Shown here: positions 8,873-17,561 of the stretch, in pieces
How positions within the stretch are numbered: position 1 is the first letter of the stretch
Layout: every line of letters begins with the position of its first letter
Assembly: GCF_009789235.1 (NCBI RefSeq)
Contig: NZ_WSTB01000017.1
Coordinates: forward strand, 1-58,977
Length of the DNA stretch: 58,977 nt
Direction: 5' to 3'
Origin: Flavobacterium hydrocarbonoxydans
Lineage (GTDB): Bacteria > Bacteroidota > Bacteroidia > Flavobacteriales > Flavobacteriaceae
Made by a program: the position numbers and the translations under genes
Notes under the pieces: model-generated
The model's input: the letters and a program-made list of their open reading frames with translations, nothing else
The model's database searches: none
What the model was told of the DNA's origin: nothing

Positions 8873-9850
8873 ATGAGAACAATACAATTTAGAGAGGCCA
8901 TTTGCGAAGCGATGAGCGAAGAAATGCGTCACGATGAATCCATATATTTAATGGGCGAAGAAGTTGCAGAATATAACGGAGCATACAAAGCTTCAAAAGG
9001 AATGCTTGCTGAATTTGGCGAAAAAAGAGTAATCGATACTCCTATTGCTGAACTTGGTTTTACAGGAATTGCAGTAGGATCAGCTATGAATGGTTGTCGT
9101 CCTATTGTAGAGTATATGACGTTCAACTTCTGTTTAGTAGGTATTGATCAAATTATAAATAACGCTGCTAAAATGCGTCAGATGACCGGAGGACAATTTA
9201 ATGTGCCTATCGTTTTTCGTGGACCAACTGCTTCTGCAGGGCAATTAGGAGCAACTCACTCACAAGCTTTAGAAAACTGGTTTGCCAATACTCCGGGTCT
9301 TAAAGTGGTGGTTCCATCGACTCCTTATGATGCAAAAGGACTTTTAAAAGCTGCCATTCGTGATAATGACCCTGTAATTTTTATGGAGTCTGAGCAAATG
9401 TATGGTGACAAGGGTGAAGTGCCGGACGGAGAATATACAATTCCGCTTGGAGTTGCAGATGTTAAACGTGAAGGTACAGATGTAACTATCGTTTCTTTCG
9501 GAAAAATTATCAAAGAAGCTTTTATTGCTGCTGATGAATTAGCTAAAGAAGGAATTTCATGCGAAGTGATCGATTTAAGAACCGTTCGTCCTATGGATAA
9601 CGAAGCGATCTTAAAATCGGTTAAAAAAACAAATCGTTTAGTAATTTTAGAAGAAGCCTGGCCATTTGCCAGTATTTCTTCAGAAATTACGTATATCGTT
9701 CAGGAACAGGCTTTTGATTTTCTTGATGCGCCTATCCAACGTATTACAACTGCTGATACACCAGCGCCTTACTCTCCTGTTTTACTAAAAGACTGGTTGC
9801 CAAATGCAGCTGATGTAGTAAAAGCAGTAAAGAAAGTTATGTACAAATAA
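8873..9850 (+). CDS. pdhB: Pyruvate dehydrogenase E1 component, beta subunit
   Basis: 325 residues, standard length. With the alpha subunit (not in this window) it forms the thiamine-diphosphate E1 of the pyruvate dehydrogenase complex. Seen: REAICEAMSEEM, GEEVAEYNGAYK, RVIDTPIAELGFTGIAVGSA, GQLGATHSQALENWFANTPGLKVVVPSTPYDAKGLLKAAIRDNDPVI in consecutive segments, and EVIDLRTVRPMD. It has its own promoter and a terminator, so it is a single-gene unit here. A branched-chain oxo-acid dehydrogenase beta subunit is the closest alternative, but the N-terminal match favours pyruvate dehydrogenase. Confidence 0.93.
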   Translation: MRTIQFREAICEAMSEEMRHDESIYLMGEEVAEYNGAYKASKGMLAEFGEKRVIDTPIAELGFTGIAVGSAMNGCRPIVEYMTFNFCLVGIDQIINNAAKMRQMTGGQFNVPIVFRGPTASAGQLGATHSQALENWFANTPGLKVVVPSTPYDAKGLLKAAIRDNDPVIFMESEQMYGDKGEVPDGEYTIPLGVADVKREGTDVTIVSFGKIIKEAFIAADELAKEGISCEVIDLRTVRPMDNEAILKSVKKTNRLVILEEAWPFASISSEITYIVQEQAFDFLDAPIQRITTADTPAPYSPVLLKDWLPNAADVVKAVKKVMYK

Positions 9851-9870
9851 TCAAATAACACTATACTTAA

Positions 9871-9903
9871 AAACTTCATCACTCATATTTATTGATGAAG
9901 TTT
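9871..9903 (+). terminator. Terminator after pdhB
   Basis: Arms AAACTTCATCA / TGATGAAGTTT followed by nine T residues, 21 bases after the stop codon. Confidence 0.9.
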
Positions 9904-9914
9904 TTTTTTACAAG

Positions 9915-12422
9915 ATGATGAAAAAAATAACTTTATTGCTCTTATTTTTCGTATTTGCTTTAGCGAACAATCTTGTAGCACAAACCAAAGTAAGCGGAAT
10001 TGTCCTGGATAAAGACAATCAGCCCATTCCGTTTGCCAATGTAGTTTTTAAAGGCTCGAATACAGGTATAGTTTCTAACGAAGATGGTCGTTTTTATTTG
10101 GAATCACCAAATAATTATACCGCTTTATTGGTAAGTTCGGCTGGATTTTCAGATAAGGAAGTTACATTAGAAAAAGCAGTAAATTATGATTTTAAAATTG
10201 TTTTAAGCGAACCCCAAGCTTTGAACGAAGTCGTTATTTTTACCGGAAAAACATCTAAAAAAAACAATCCGGCACTTGATATTCTCAGGAAAATTTGGGA
10301 GCGCAAACGTAAAAATGGTTTGTATCTTTTCAATCAATATCAAATGAAAAAGTACGAGAAAGTCGAGTTTGATATGAACACGATTGACAGTGCTTTTATG
10401 AAAAATAAGCTTTTCAAGGGAATGGAGTTTATCTTTAATCATGTGGATACTTCGGATGTTACCGGGAAAACTTATTTGCCAATTTTCATCAGTGAATCTT
10501 TGTATGATGTTTATGGTGACAATATTTTAAAGAAAACCAAAGAAAAAATCGAGGCCAATAAAACTTCTGGTTTTAACGGAAATCAGCAAATTCAGGCTTT
10601 TGTAAAAGATTTATATTCAGATTATAATATTTACGACAATCATTTGAAGTTTTTTGATAAAAGCTTTACAAGTCCACTGTCCAAGACCGGAATCGACGTT
10701 TACAATTATGTGTTAAAAGACAGTGCTTTTATCGATAAAAAATGGTGTTACAATATTGTTTTTTATCCAAGACGTAAAAACGAACTGACTTTTAAAGGAG
10801 ATTTTTGGGTTAATGACAGCACTTTTGCCATCAAAAAAATTAATATGGCCGTTACTAAAAGTGCTAATATTAACTGGGTAAAAGATATTTATATCGAACA
10901 GGAATTTGATGTTCAGAATGATTCGGTTTTCTTATTGACCCGTGATTATATGATGTCTGATTTTGCTTTAAATAAAAAAGAAAAATCAAAAGGAGTTTAC
11001 GGAAAACGTACGTCGCTTTATAAAGATCATAAGTTCAATATTCCGAAGCCGGAAAGCTTTTACAAGCCCGAAGTAAATTATATTGAAGACACCGAAATTT
11101 ATGCTAAAACAGATGAATTTTGGGAAGAAAACCGTTTTGAAAACCTTAATAAGGACGAAAAAGGCATTTATAAAATGCTGGATACGCTGCAGAATGTCAA
11201 GCGTTTCAAACAATTGTACAGTCTGGCTTCCATTTTAGGAAGTGGTTACTGGGAAATGGGAAATTTTGATTTTGGTCCCATATTCTCAACTTTTGGATAC
11301 AATGACGTCGAAGGCTTAAGGATAAGAGCCGGAGGAAGAACATATTTCGGACGAAACGACCCTTGGCGTTTGCAGGGATACACTGCTTACGGATTTAGTG
11401 ATAATAAATTCAAATACGGAATTTCAGGAAAATGGCTGCTTAATAAGAAAAACAGATTAATTATTTCTGGAGGAAACAGGCGTGATGTCGAGCAAATCGG
11501 AGCGAGTCTGACCACCACAAATGATATTCTCGGGCGAAGTTTTGCATCGTCAGCATTTTTTACAACGGGAAGCAACGGAAAATTAACTAATATCAATTTA
11601 AGTAATATTGCCATCGAAATGGAGCCAGCCAAAAACTTCAATGTTTTGGTCGGACTTTCGTATAGAACATTAGAATCGGCTTCGCCTACTTTTAGTCTGG
11701 ATTATTATACGACTCTGCCATCTGCTACAAATCCTGAAGGAGTTGTAAAGAGCGATGTAAGACAGTCTGAAGCCAATATTCAGTTTGAGTTTACACCAAA
11801 TCGTAAAACAATTGGTTACGGTGTAGAACGAACAGAGGTTGATAGTCCGTTCAGTCGTTTCTTTGTTAATTTTAGTTATGGTTTAAAAGGTGTTTTTAAT
11901 AGTGATTTCGCTTACGAAAAAATCCAGTTATTATACAAACAGCCTATCATTATTGGGCCATTAGGAAGATCAAATGTTATTATAGAAACCGGAAAAACTT
12001 TCGGTACTATTCCGTTAGGATTAATGAGTGTGATTCCGGGTAACCAGACCTATTTTACTATAGAAAATACCTTTAGTAACTTAAATTTCTACGAATTTAT
12101 TACGGATCAATACACCACTTTCCAATGGAATCACGATTTTGGAGGAAGATTATTTGCCAGAATTCCGGTTATGCGAAAGCTGAATTGGCGTGAATTTATT
12201 GGTGTAAGAGGAGTTTACGGAACCATTTCAGATGCTAATCGTGCAATCAATGCTTCAAACCAGCCGTACAATGCGCCTGAAAATGTGTATTGGGAATATA
12301 ACGCCGGAATTGGAAATATTTTCAAGGTTTTCAGAATCGATTTCTCCTGGAGAGGTAGTTATCTGAATGCTCCGGACGCGAATAAATTTGCCGTAAAAGG
12401 CTCATTTGGATTTTATTTTTAG
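9915..12422 (+). CDS. DUF5686 outer-membrane family protein with CarboxypepD_reg-like domain
   Basis: 835 residues. A signal peptide (MMKKITLLLLFFVFALANNLVAQ) is followed by a carboxypeptidase-regulatory-like beta-sandwich (about 25-105: VSGIVLDKDNQPIPFANVVFKGSNTG, GRFYLESP) and then the long DUF5686 region, rich in alternating aromatic/polar strands and ending in an aromatic FGFYF motif like an outer-membrane barrel. Families of this kind are common in Bacteroidota; their function is not established. The start could be ATG 9915 or 9918; the pdhB terminator ends just upstream. It is followed by its own terminator. Confidence 0.88.
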   Translation: MMKKITLLLLFFVFALANNLVAQTKVSGIVLDKDNQPIPFANVVFKGSNTGIVSNEDGRFYLESPNNYTALLVSSAGFSDKEVTLEKAVNYDFKIVLSEPQALNEVVIFTGKTSKKNNPALDILRKIWERKRKNGLYLFNQYQMKKYEKVEFDMNTIDSAFMKNKLFKGMEFIFNHVDTSDVTGKTYLPIFISESLYDVYGDNILKKTKEKIEANKTSGFNGNQQIQAFVKDLYSDYNIYDNHLKFFDKSFTSPLSKTGIDVYNYVLKDSAFIDKKWCYNIVFYPRRKNELTFKGDFWVNDSTFAIKKINMAVTKSANINWVKDIYIEQEFDVQNDSVFLLTRDYMMSDFALNKKEKSKGVYGKRTSLYKDHKFNIPKPESFYKPEVNYIEDTEIYAKTDEFWEENRFENLNKDEKGIYKMLDTLQNVKRFKQLYSLASILGSGYWEMGNFDFGPIFSTFGYNDVEGLRIRAGGRTYFGRNDPWRLQGYTAYGFSDNKFKYGISGKWLLNKKNRLIISGGNRRDVEQIGASLTTTNDILGRSFASSAFFTTGSNGKLTNINLSNIAIEMEPAKNFNVLVGLSYRTLESASPTFSLDYYTTLPSATNPEGVVKSDVRQSEANIQFEFTPNRKTIGYGVERTEVDSPFSRFFVNFSYGLKGVFNSDFAYEKIQLLYKQPIIIGPLGRSNVIIETGKTFGTIPLGLMSVIPGNQTYFTIENTFSNLNFYEFITDQYTTFQWNHDFGGRLFARIPVMRKLNWREFIGVRGVYGTISDANRAINASNQPYNAPENVYWEYNAGIGNIFKVFRIDFSWRGSYLNAPDANKFAVKGSFGFYF

Positions 12423-12455
12423 ACCAATCACTATTTGTCATTTCTGACGAAGGAG

Positions 12456-12492
12456 AAATCTCAACACTGTTCCTCAGACAATGTTGAGATTT
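12456..12492 (+). terminator. Terminator after the DUF5686 gene
   Basis: Arms AAATCTCAACACTGT (12456-12470) and ACAATGTTGAGATTT (12478-12492) with one mismatch, followed by T residues. The left part (from 12433, TTTGTCATTTCTGACGAAGG) resembles the GTCAT-type dispersed repeat seen elsewhere in the window. Confidence 0.8.
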
Positions 12493-12523
12493 TTTCATAT
12501 AATAAAGTTTTTATTTAATTTTA

Positions 12524-12604
12524 GAAGCTATTCCCGCTATCCGCTTGTATCTTTTCCTGTCCGCCGCGGCGGACAGAAAAAGGATACCGCTTCTATCGGG
12601 GCTA
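12524..12604 (-). repeat. Dispersed structured repeat R, copy 1 (minus orientation)
   Basis: Read on the minus strand it has TAGCCCCGATAGAAG, then ATCC, a hairpin, AAAGAT, and CGGATAGCGGGAATAGC. The hairpin here is a perfect 20-base palindrome (CTGTCCGCCG / CGGCGGACAG). It ends 13 bases before the DNA glycosylase start, so it lies in that gene's leader. A spurious frame runs across it. Four more copies occur in the window. Confidence 0.85.
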
Positions 12605-12617
12605 AAAAACAACCGGT

Positions 12618-13217
12618 ATGCAAGAAGCCATCGATTTTTTATCAACTAAGAATCCGATATTTCAGGAAATTATTTCGAAATACGGATTACCAACCATTCC
12701 GAAACGTCCTCCGGGTTTCGAGACTTTGGTGTTGCTGATACTCGAACAACAAGTTTCTATAGATTCGGCGAAAGCCACTTTTTTTAAAATAAAAGCACAC
12801 ACAATTTGCAATCCTGAAAGTTTATCGGTTTTATCAGATGAAGAATTTAGAACTTTAGGAGTCAGTCGTCAGAAAACAAAATATATCAAAATTTTAGCGG
12901 AAGCAGTTTTAAATAAAGAACTTGATATCGAAGGTCTCGCTTCAAAATCAGCGCAAGAAGTTCGTGAAGAATTAATACAACTAAAAGGAATAGGAAACTG
13001 GACAATTGACATTTATTTAATGTTTTGTCTGCAAGAACCAGATTTGATTCCGCTGGGAGATATTGCGGTTGTCAATACCATCAAAGAATTATTAGATATT
13101 CATGACAAACAAGAGATGGAAGTTCATGCACAACAATGGGCTCCGTATCGATCGTATGCGACTTATTTGCTTTGGCATTACTACTTAAACAAACGAAATC
13201 GTAAGGTTACGTATTAA
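12618..13217 (+). CDS. DNA-3-methyladenine glycosylase II-type (HhH-GPD) protein
   Basis: 199 residues. Removes alkylated bases from DNA in base excision repair. Seen: FETLVLLILEQQVSIDSAKA (typical of the AlkA/HhH-GPD fold), a helix-hairpin-helix LIQLKGIGNWTIDIYL, and the candidate catalytic aspartate in LIPLGDIAVV about 20 residues later. It is shorter than E. coli AlkA because the N-terminal domain is absent, as in many single-domain relatives. I chose ATG 12618, immediately after repeat copy R1; a longer overlapping frame upstream is only repeat sequence. Confidence 0.88.
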   Translation: MQEAIDFLSTKNPIFQEIISKYGLPTIPKRPPGFETLVLLILEQQVSIDSAKATFFKIKAHTICNPESLSVLSDEEFRTLGVSRQKTKYIKILAEAVLNKELDIEGLASKSAQEVREELIQLKGIGNWTIDIYLMFCLQEPDLIPLGDIAVVNTIKELLDIHDKQEMEVHAQQWAPYRSYATYLLWHYYLNKRNRKVTY

Positions 13218-13240
13218 AAAATAGTATTTACGCCTATAGT

Positions 13241-13306
13241 TTGTCATTCCGTAGGAATCTCTATTCACAAAGAATTACCAGTACAGGGATTCCTCCGCAA
13301 TGACAA
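13241..13306. repeat. Dispersed repeat S (GTCATTCC...AATGAC type), copy
   Basis: An imperfect inverted repeat starting TTGTCATTCCGTAGGAATC and ending GGGATTCCTCCGCAATGAC. Related copies are at 34005-34112 and 53404-53532. Each lies 30-90 bases before an R-type repeat. Confidence 0.7.
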
Positions 13307-13390
13307 GATTGTGTTGATGTTGTGTGGTGAATAATTAGTTTTAGGGAATGAGAAGTTCTGGAAGCCAAAGTTTCTAACAAACCCGAATGC

Positions 13391-13470
13391 CCTAGCCCCG
13401 ATAGAAGTGAAAATCCTTTTGTGCCGGGGTTCGGCACAAAAGATTGTAACGGATAGCGGGATTAGCTCCT
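13391..13470 (+). repeat. Dispersed structured repeat R, copy 2
   Basis: CTAGCCCCGATAGAAG, AATCC, hairpin TTTTGTGCCG-GGGTT-CGGCACAAAA, AGATTGTAA, CGGATAGCGGGATTAGCTCC. The rest of 13218-13669 shows no gene; the ppa promoter lies at its right end. Confidence 0.85.
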
Positions 13471-13606
13471 GAAAAAATAACTTCCATTTCATAAATTGTA
13501 AGGTAGTTTTATCCTCTGTTTTTTAAAATTTAAGAATTTTATGGTGTTTGGGATATTAACTCGCTGTTTTTTAAAAGAAAAGTGTGTAGAATAATGCAGT
13601 TTTTTA

Positions 13607-13636
13607 TTGTAAAAAGGGATTCTTTGGTTACTTTTG
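13607..13636 (+). promoter_or_regulatory. Promoter of ppa
   Basis: TTG core (13607-13609), 19-base spacer, then TACTTTTG (13629-13636), matching the Bacteroidota TTTG / TAnnTTTG promoter; 33 bases before the ppa ATG. Confidence 0.7.
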
Positions 13637-13669
13637 CAGTCGAAATTATAGCAATAATAAAAAACTAAA

Positions 13670-14200
13670 ATGACTGCAGACAAACTAAAAACTTTCGATG
13701 TATTAATCGAAATACCAAGAGGAAGTAGAAATAAATACGAGTACGATTTTGAAATTAAAAGAATGCGTTTCGACAGAATGTTGTTCTCTTCGATGATGTA
13801 CCCGGCAGATTACGGATTTATCCCTGAAACTTTAGCGCTAGACGGTGACCCACTAGATGTATTGGTTTTAGTAAACGAGCCAACTTTTCCTGGATGTGTG
13901 ATGGAAGTAAAGCCAATTGGAGTTTTCCACATGGCAGATGATAAAGGACCAGACGAGAAAATTATTTGTGTACCAGTTTCTGACCCAATCTGGAATTCAT
14001 TAAACGATCTTTCTGATATCAACGGACACTTATTGAAAGAAATCGAGCATTTCTTCCAGGTTTACAAAGATCTTGAAAACAAACAAGTAGATGTAGAAGG
14101 TTGGGGAGACGTAAACGAAGCTTTTGCAATTATTGCTGAGTGTACGAAACGTTTTGATGATATAGAAAACAAACCAGAAGGATTATTTAGTATTAAATAA
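13670..14200 (+). CDS. ppa: Soluble inorganic pyrophosphatase
   Basis: 176 residues, family I. Hydrolyses pyrophosphate to phosphate in the cytoplasm, pulling biosynthetic reactions forward. Seen: IEIPRGSRNKYEYD (substrate-binding Lys), MMYPADYGFIPETLALDGDPLDVLVL (the metal-binding DGDPLD motif), and KGPDEKIICVP. It has its own promoter and terminator. The next gene encodes a membrane pyrophosphatase, so both kinds of pyrophosphate hydrolysis are encoded side by side. Confidence 0.97.
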   Translation: MTADKLKTFDVLIEIPRGSRNKYEYDFEIKRMRFDRMLFSSMMYPADYGFIPETLALDGDPLDVLVLVNEPTFPGCVMEVKPIGVFHMADDKGPDEKIICVPVSDPIWNSLNDLSDINGHLLKEIEHFFQVYKDLENKQVDVEGWGDVNEAFAIIAECTKRFDDIENKPEGLFSIK

Positions 14201-14221
14201 TTTTTGCTCACATATTTTATA

Positions 14222-14257
14222 AAAAAAGCAATATTCCGTTAGGAGTATTGCTTTTTT
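14222..14257 (+). terminator. Terminator after ppa
   Basis: AAAAAAGCAATATTCC - GTTA - GGAGTATTGCTTTTTT, with G-T pairing allowed; a strong hairpin with a T run. Confidence 0.9.
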
Positions 14258-14312
14258 GTTTAAATTCGTTTTGTTACATTATTGACTATTAACCAAAAAC
14301 CATTACATTATT

Positions 14313-16865
14313 ATGAATGCATTTATGATTTATTTGCCAATTGTTATGGCAATTATTGGATTACTTTTTATGACCATAAAAAGAAGTTGGGTGTTAAAAC
14401 AAGACGCAGGCGATGGTAAGATGAAAGAAATTTCGGATTACATTTATGAAGGAGCACTTGCTTTCTTAAAAGCCGAATATAAGTTGTTGACGATTTTTGT
14501 AATTATTGCCAGTATCGCATTAGCAGGAATTACTTTTATTCCGGGAGTTAAAACACATTTATTTATAGTTATTGCATTCATTTTTGGCGCTTTCTTCTCG
14601 GCCCTTGCGGGAAATATGGGAATGAAAATCGCGACCAAAACCAATGTTAGAACCACACAGGCCGCCCGTACAAGTTTGCCACAGGCTTTAAAAGTTTCTT
14701 TTGGCGGTGGAACCGTAATGGGATTAGGTGTTGCAGGTTTGGCGGTTTTAGGACTAACAGGATTTTTTATCATTTTCTTTCATTTATTTTCTGGAGGTGT
14801 TTGGAAAGATACCGAAACGATGACCGTTGTTTTAGAAACTTTAGCAGGATTTTCGTTAGGAGCGGAATCTATCGCTTTGTTTGCGAGAGTTGGTGGCGGA
14901 ATCTATACAAAAGCCGCTGACGTAGGTGCAGATTTAGTAGGTAAAGTCGAAGCCGGAATTCCGGAAGATGATCCTCGTAATCCGGCTACAATTGCGGACA
15001 ACGTAGGGGATAATGTAGGTGACGTAGCAGGTATGGGAGCCGATTTATTCGGTTCGTATGTTGCAACAGTTTTAGCGGCAATGGTACTTGGAAACTATGT
15101 TATTAAAGATATGGGCGGAAGTATCAATGATGCTTTTGGCGGAATCGGACCAATATTGTTACCAATGGCAATTGCTGGTTTCGGAATTTTATTTTCGATT
15201 ATCGGGACAATGTTGGTGAAAATTTCAAGTGATGATGCTAAAGAAGCGCAAGTACAAAAAGCATTAAATATAGGAAACTGGGTTTCGATTGTCTTAACTG
15301 CAGTTGCTTGTTTCTTTTTAGTACAATATATGTTGCCTGAAACCATGCAGATGAGCTTCTTTGGAGAAGGTGCTAAAGACATTTCATCCATGCGTGTTTT
15401 TTATGCGACTTTGGTTGGGCTAGTTGTGGGTGGAGCAATTTCATCTGTAACGGAATATTATACAGGATTAGGTACAAAACCCGTTATGGCGATTGTGCAA
15501 AAATCATCTACAGGAGCCGGAACCAACGTAATTGCTGGTTTGGCAACAGGAATGATTTCTACATTTCCAACCGTAATTTTATTTGCTGCAGCAATCTGGA
15601 TTTCGTACGCTTTAGCAGGATTTTACGGTGTTGCTTTGGCGGCTTCAGCGATGATGGCAACTACGGCAATGCAATTGGCGATTGACGCTTTTGGACCAAT
15701 CTCTGACAACGCTGGAGGAATTGCCGAAATGAGCGAATTACCAAAAGAAGTTCGTACCAGAACCGATATTTTAGATTCAGTAGGAAATACAACAGCGGCA
15801 ACAGGAAAAGGTTTTGCGATTGCCTCGGCAGCGTTAACGTCTTTGGCTTTGTTTGCGGCTTATGTAACGTTTACAGGAATTGACGGAATCAATATTTTTA
15901 AAGCACCCGTTTTAGCGATGTTATTTGTGGGCGGAATGATTCCGGTAGTTTTCTCGGCTTTAGCCATGAATTCTGTTGGAAAAGCGGCAATGGATATGGT
16001 TTATGAAGTACGTCGTCAGTTTAAGGAAATTCCAGGTATTATGGAAGGAACCGGAAAACCGGAATACGGAAAATGTGTTGAGATTTCTACAAAAGCCGCT
16101 TTGCGCGAAATGATGCTTCCGGGAATTTTGACCATTGGTTTCCCAATTGCGATTGTGCTTTTAGGTAAATTAGTTTATGCAGACAACAATCAATTGATTG
16201 CTGAAATGTTAGGAGGTTATATGGCCGGAGTTACGGTTTCTGGAGTACTTTGGGCTGTTTTTCAAAACAACGCCGGAGGAGCCTGGGATAACGCCAAAAA
16301 ATCATTTGAAGCAGGAGTTATGATCAATGGCGAAATGACCTACAAAGGCTCTGATGCACACAAAGCAGCCGTTACTGGAGATACAGTTGGAGATCCGTTT
16401 AAAGACACTTCTGGACCATCAATGAATATTTTAATTAAATTAACATGTTTGATCGGATTGGTAATTGCGCCAATCTTAGGCGGAAGTCATTCGGCTTCTG
16501 GTATGACAGAAAAGGGGGCATGTTGTGTAAAGACAGAAATGCACGCCAGTGTACATTCTAAATGTGGTGACATGTCTAAAATGACCAAAGAAGAATGTGC
16601 TCAAATGTGTAAAGAAAAAGGATGTTCTGCGGAAGAAACAGCTAAATGCATGGCTAATTTTGATGCTAACGGAAAATACATTCACCAGAAAACATCTTGT
16701 TTTGATACCAGCAAGTACGATAAAAAACGTGTTGAGGTTAACCTATCTACTGCAAATGGAGTAACAGTAGGAACCGTTACAAAAACCGAAAACGGAAAAA
16801 CAACTACCGAAGTGTATGAAGGAACGGAAGCGGATGTTAAAGCTAAAATTGAAGCTGCGAAATAA
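14313..16865 (+). CDS. hppA: Membrane ion-translocating pyrophosphatase, K+-dependent type, with Cys-rich C-terminal extension
   Basis: 850 residues, about 16 membrane helices. Couples pyrophosphate hydrolysis to H+ or Na+ export. Seen: DVGADLVGKVEAGIPEDDPR and NPATIADNVGDNVGDVAGMG (catalytic site), and DSVGNTTAATGKGFA, whose Ala (not Lys) before TGKG marks the K+-dependent class. Pumped ion not determined. After the last helix (LIKLTCLIGLVIAPILGG, about residue 727) there is an extra ~120-residue tail with many Cys (GACC, KCGDM, ECAQMCKEKGC, KCMANF, SCF), longer than the usual 690-770 residue enzyme. A role in metal or redox sensing is speculation. Single-gene unit with terminator. Confidence 0.95.
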   Translation: MNAFMIYLPIVMAIIGLLFMTIKRSWVLKQDAGDGKMKEISDYIYEGALAFLKAEYKLLTIFVIIASIALAGITFIPGVKTHLFIVIAFIFGAFFSALAGNMGMKIATKTNVRTTQAARTSLPQALKVSFGGGTVMGLGVAGLAVLGLTGFFIIFFHLFSGGVWKDTETMTVVLETLAGFSLGAESIALFARVGGGIYTKAADVGADLVGKVEAGIPEDDPRNPATIADNVGDNVGDVAGMGADLFGSYVATVLAAMVLGNYVIKDMGGSINDAFGGIGPILLPMAIAGFGILFSIIGTMLVKISSDDAKEAQVQKALNIGNWVSIVLTAVACFFLVQYMLPETMQMSFFGEGAKDISSMRVFYATLVGLVVGGAISSVTEYYTGLGTKPVMAIVQKSSTGAGTNVIAGLATGMISTFPTVILFAAAIWISYALAGFYGVALAASAMMATTAMQLAIDAFGPISDNAGGIAEMSELPKEVRTRTDILDSVGNTTAATGKGFAIASAALTSLALFAAYVTFTGIDGINIFKAPVLAMLFVGGMIPVVFSALAMNSVGKAAMDMVYEVRRQFKEIPGIMEGTGKPEYGKCVEISTKAALREMMLPGILTIGFPIAIVLLGKLVYADNNQLIAEMLGGYMAGVTVSGVLWAVFQNNAGGAWDNAKKSFEAGVMINGEMTYKGSDAHKAAVTGDTVGDPFKDTSGPSMNILIKLTCLIGLVIAPILGGSHSASGMTEKGACCVKTEMHASVHSKCGDMSKMTKEECAQMCKEKGCSAEETAKCMANFDANGKYIHQKTSCFDTSKYDKKRVEVNLSTANGVTVGTVTKTENGKTTTEVYEGTEADVKAKIEAAK

Positions 16866-16886
16866 AATTATTTATAGTTTAAAAAT

Positions 16887-16916
16887 AAAAATGCCTCTAA
16901 ATTTTAGAGGCATTTT
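16887..16916. terminator. Bidirectional terminator between hppA and the deoxynucleoside kinase gene
   Basis: AAAATGCCTCTAAA / TTTAGAGGCATTTT palindrome with flanking A and T runs, between convergent genes. Confidence 0.9.
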
Positions 16917-16946
16917 TTATTTGTGATAATTTGTGAAATTTGTGTT

Positions 16947-17561
16947 TTAAAACAACCCGTTCAGTTCAGCGTCAATTCTATTGATGATGTTTCCTAGATC
17001 TTCCGGATTATCAACAAAATTAATGTTGTCAACATCAATAATCAATAGTTTTCCTTTGGTGTAGGTCTGAATCCAGGCTTCGTATCTTTCGTTTAGACGG
17101 CTTAAATACTCAATAGAAATAGAGTTTTCGTATTCGCGGCCGCGTTTATGAATTTGTCCTACTAAGTTAGGAATAGAACTTCTTAAATAAATCAATAAAT
17201 CTGGTGCTTTTACCAAGGATTCCATCAATTCAAAAAGAGAGGTATAATTTTCGAAATCACGGCTTGTCATCAATCCCATCGAGTATAAATTGGGAGCAAA
17301 AATATAAGCGTCTTCGTAAATAGTTCTGTCCTGAATAATTTTTTTTCCGCTTTCACGAATTTGCAATACCTGACGAAAACGGCTGTTCAGGAAATAAATT
17401 TGCAAATTAAACGACCAGCGTTCCATCTGGTGATAGAAATCATCCAGGTAAGGATTGTCAACTACATCTTCGTAATGAGGTTCCCACTTAAAATGTTTGG
17501 CTAGTAATTTAGTTAAAGTAGTTTTTCCAGCGCCTATATTTCCTGCTATTGCTATGTGCAT
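16947..17561 (-). CDS. Deoxynucleoside kinase
   Basis: 204 residues. Phosphorylates deoxynucleosides (probably dA/dG/dC) in nucleotide salvage. Seen: P-loop IAGNIGAGKTTLTKLLAKHF, FNLQIYFLNSRFRQVL, the catalytic/substrate segment IIQDRTIYEDAYIFAPNLY, and the LID-like RGREYENSIS. Substrate preference cannot be read from sequence alone. Its ATG overlaps the stop of the upstream gene (TAATG on the minus strand), implying translational coupling. Confidence 0.92.
   Translation of the reverse strand: MHIAIAGNIGAGKTTLTKLLAKHFKWEPHYEDVVDNPYLDDFYHQMERWSFNLQIYFLNSRFRQVLQIRESGKKIIQDRTIYEDAYIFAPNLYSMGLMTSRDFENYTSLFELMESLVKAPDLLIYLRSSIPNLVGQIHKRGREYENSISIEYLSRLNERYEAWIQTYTKGKLLIIDVDNINFVDNPEDLGNIINRIDAELNGLF

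Noticed and set aside
12481..12738. 85-codon frame overlapping the DNA glycosylase start
   Set aside because: It runs through terminator and repeat R copy 1 in a different frame from the clear glycosylase gene.
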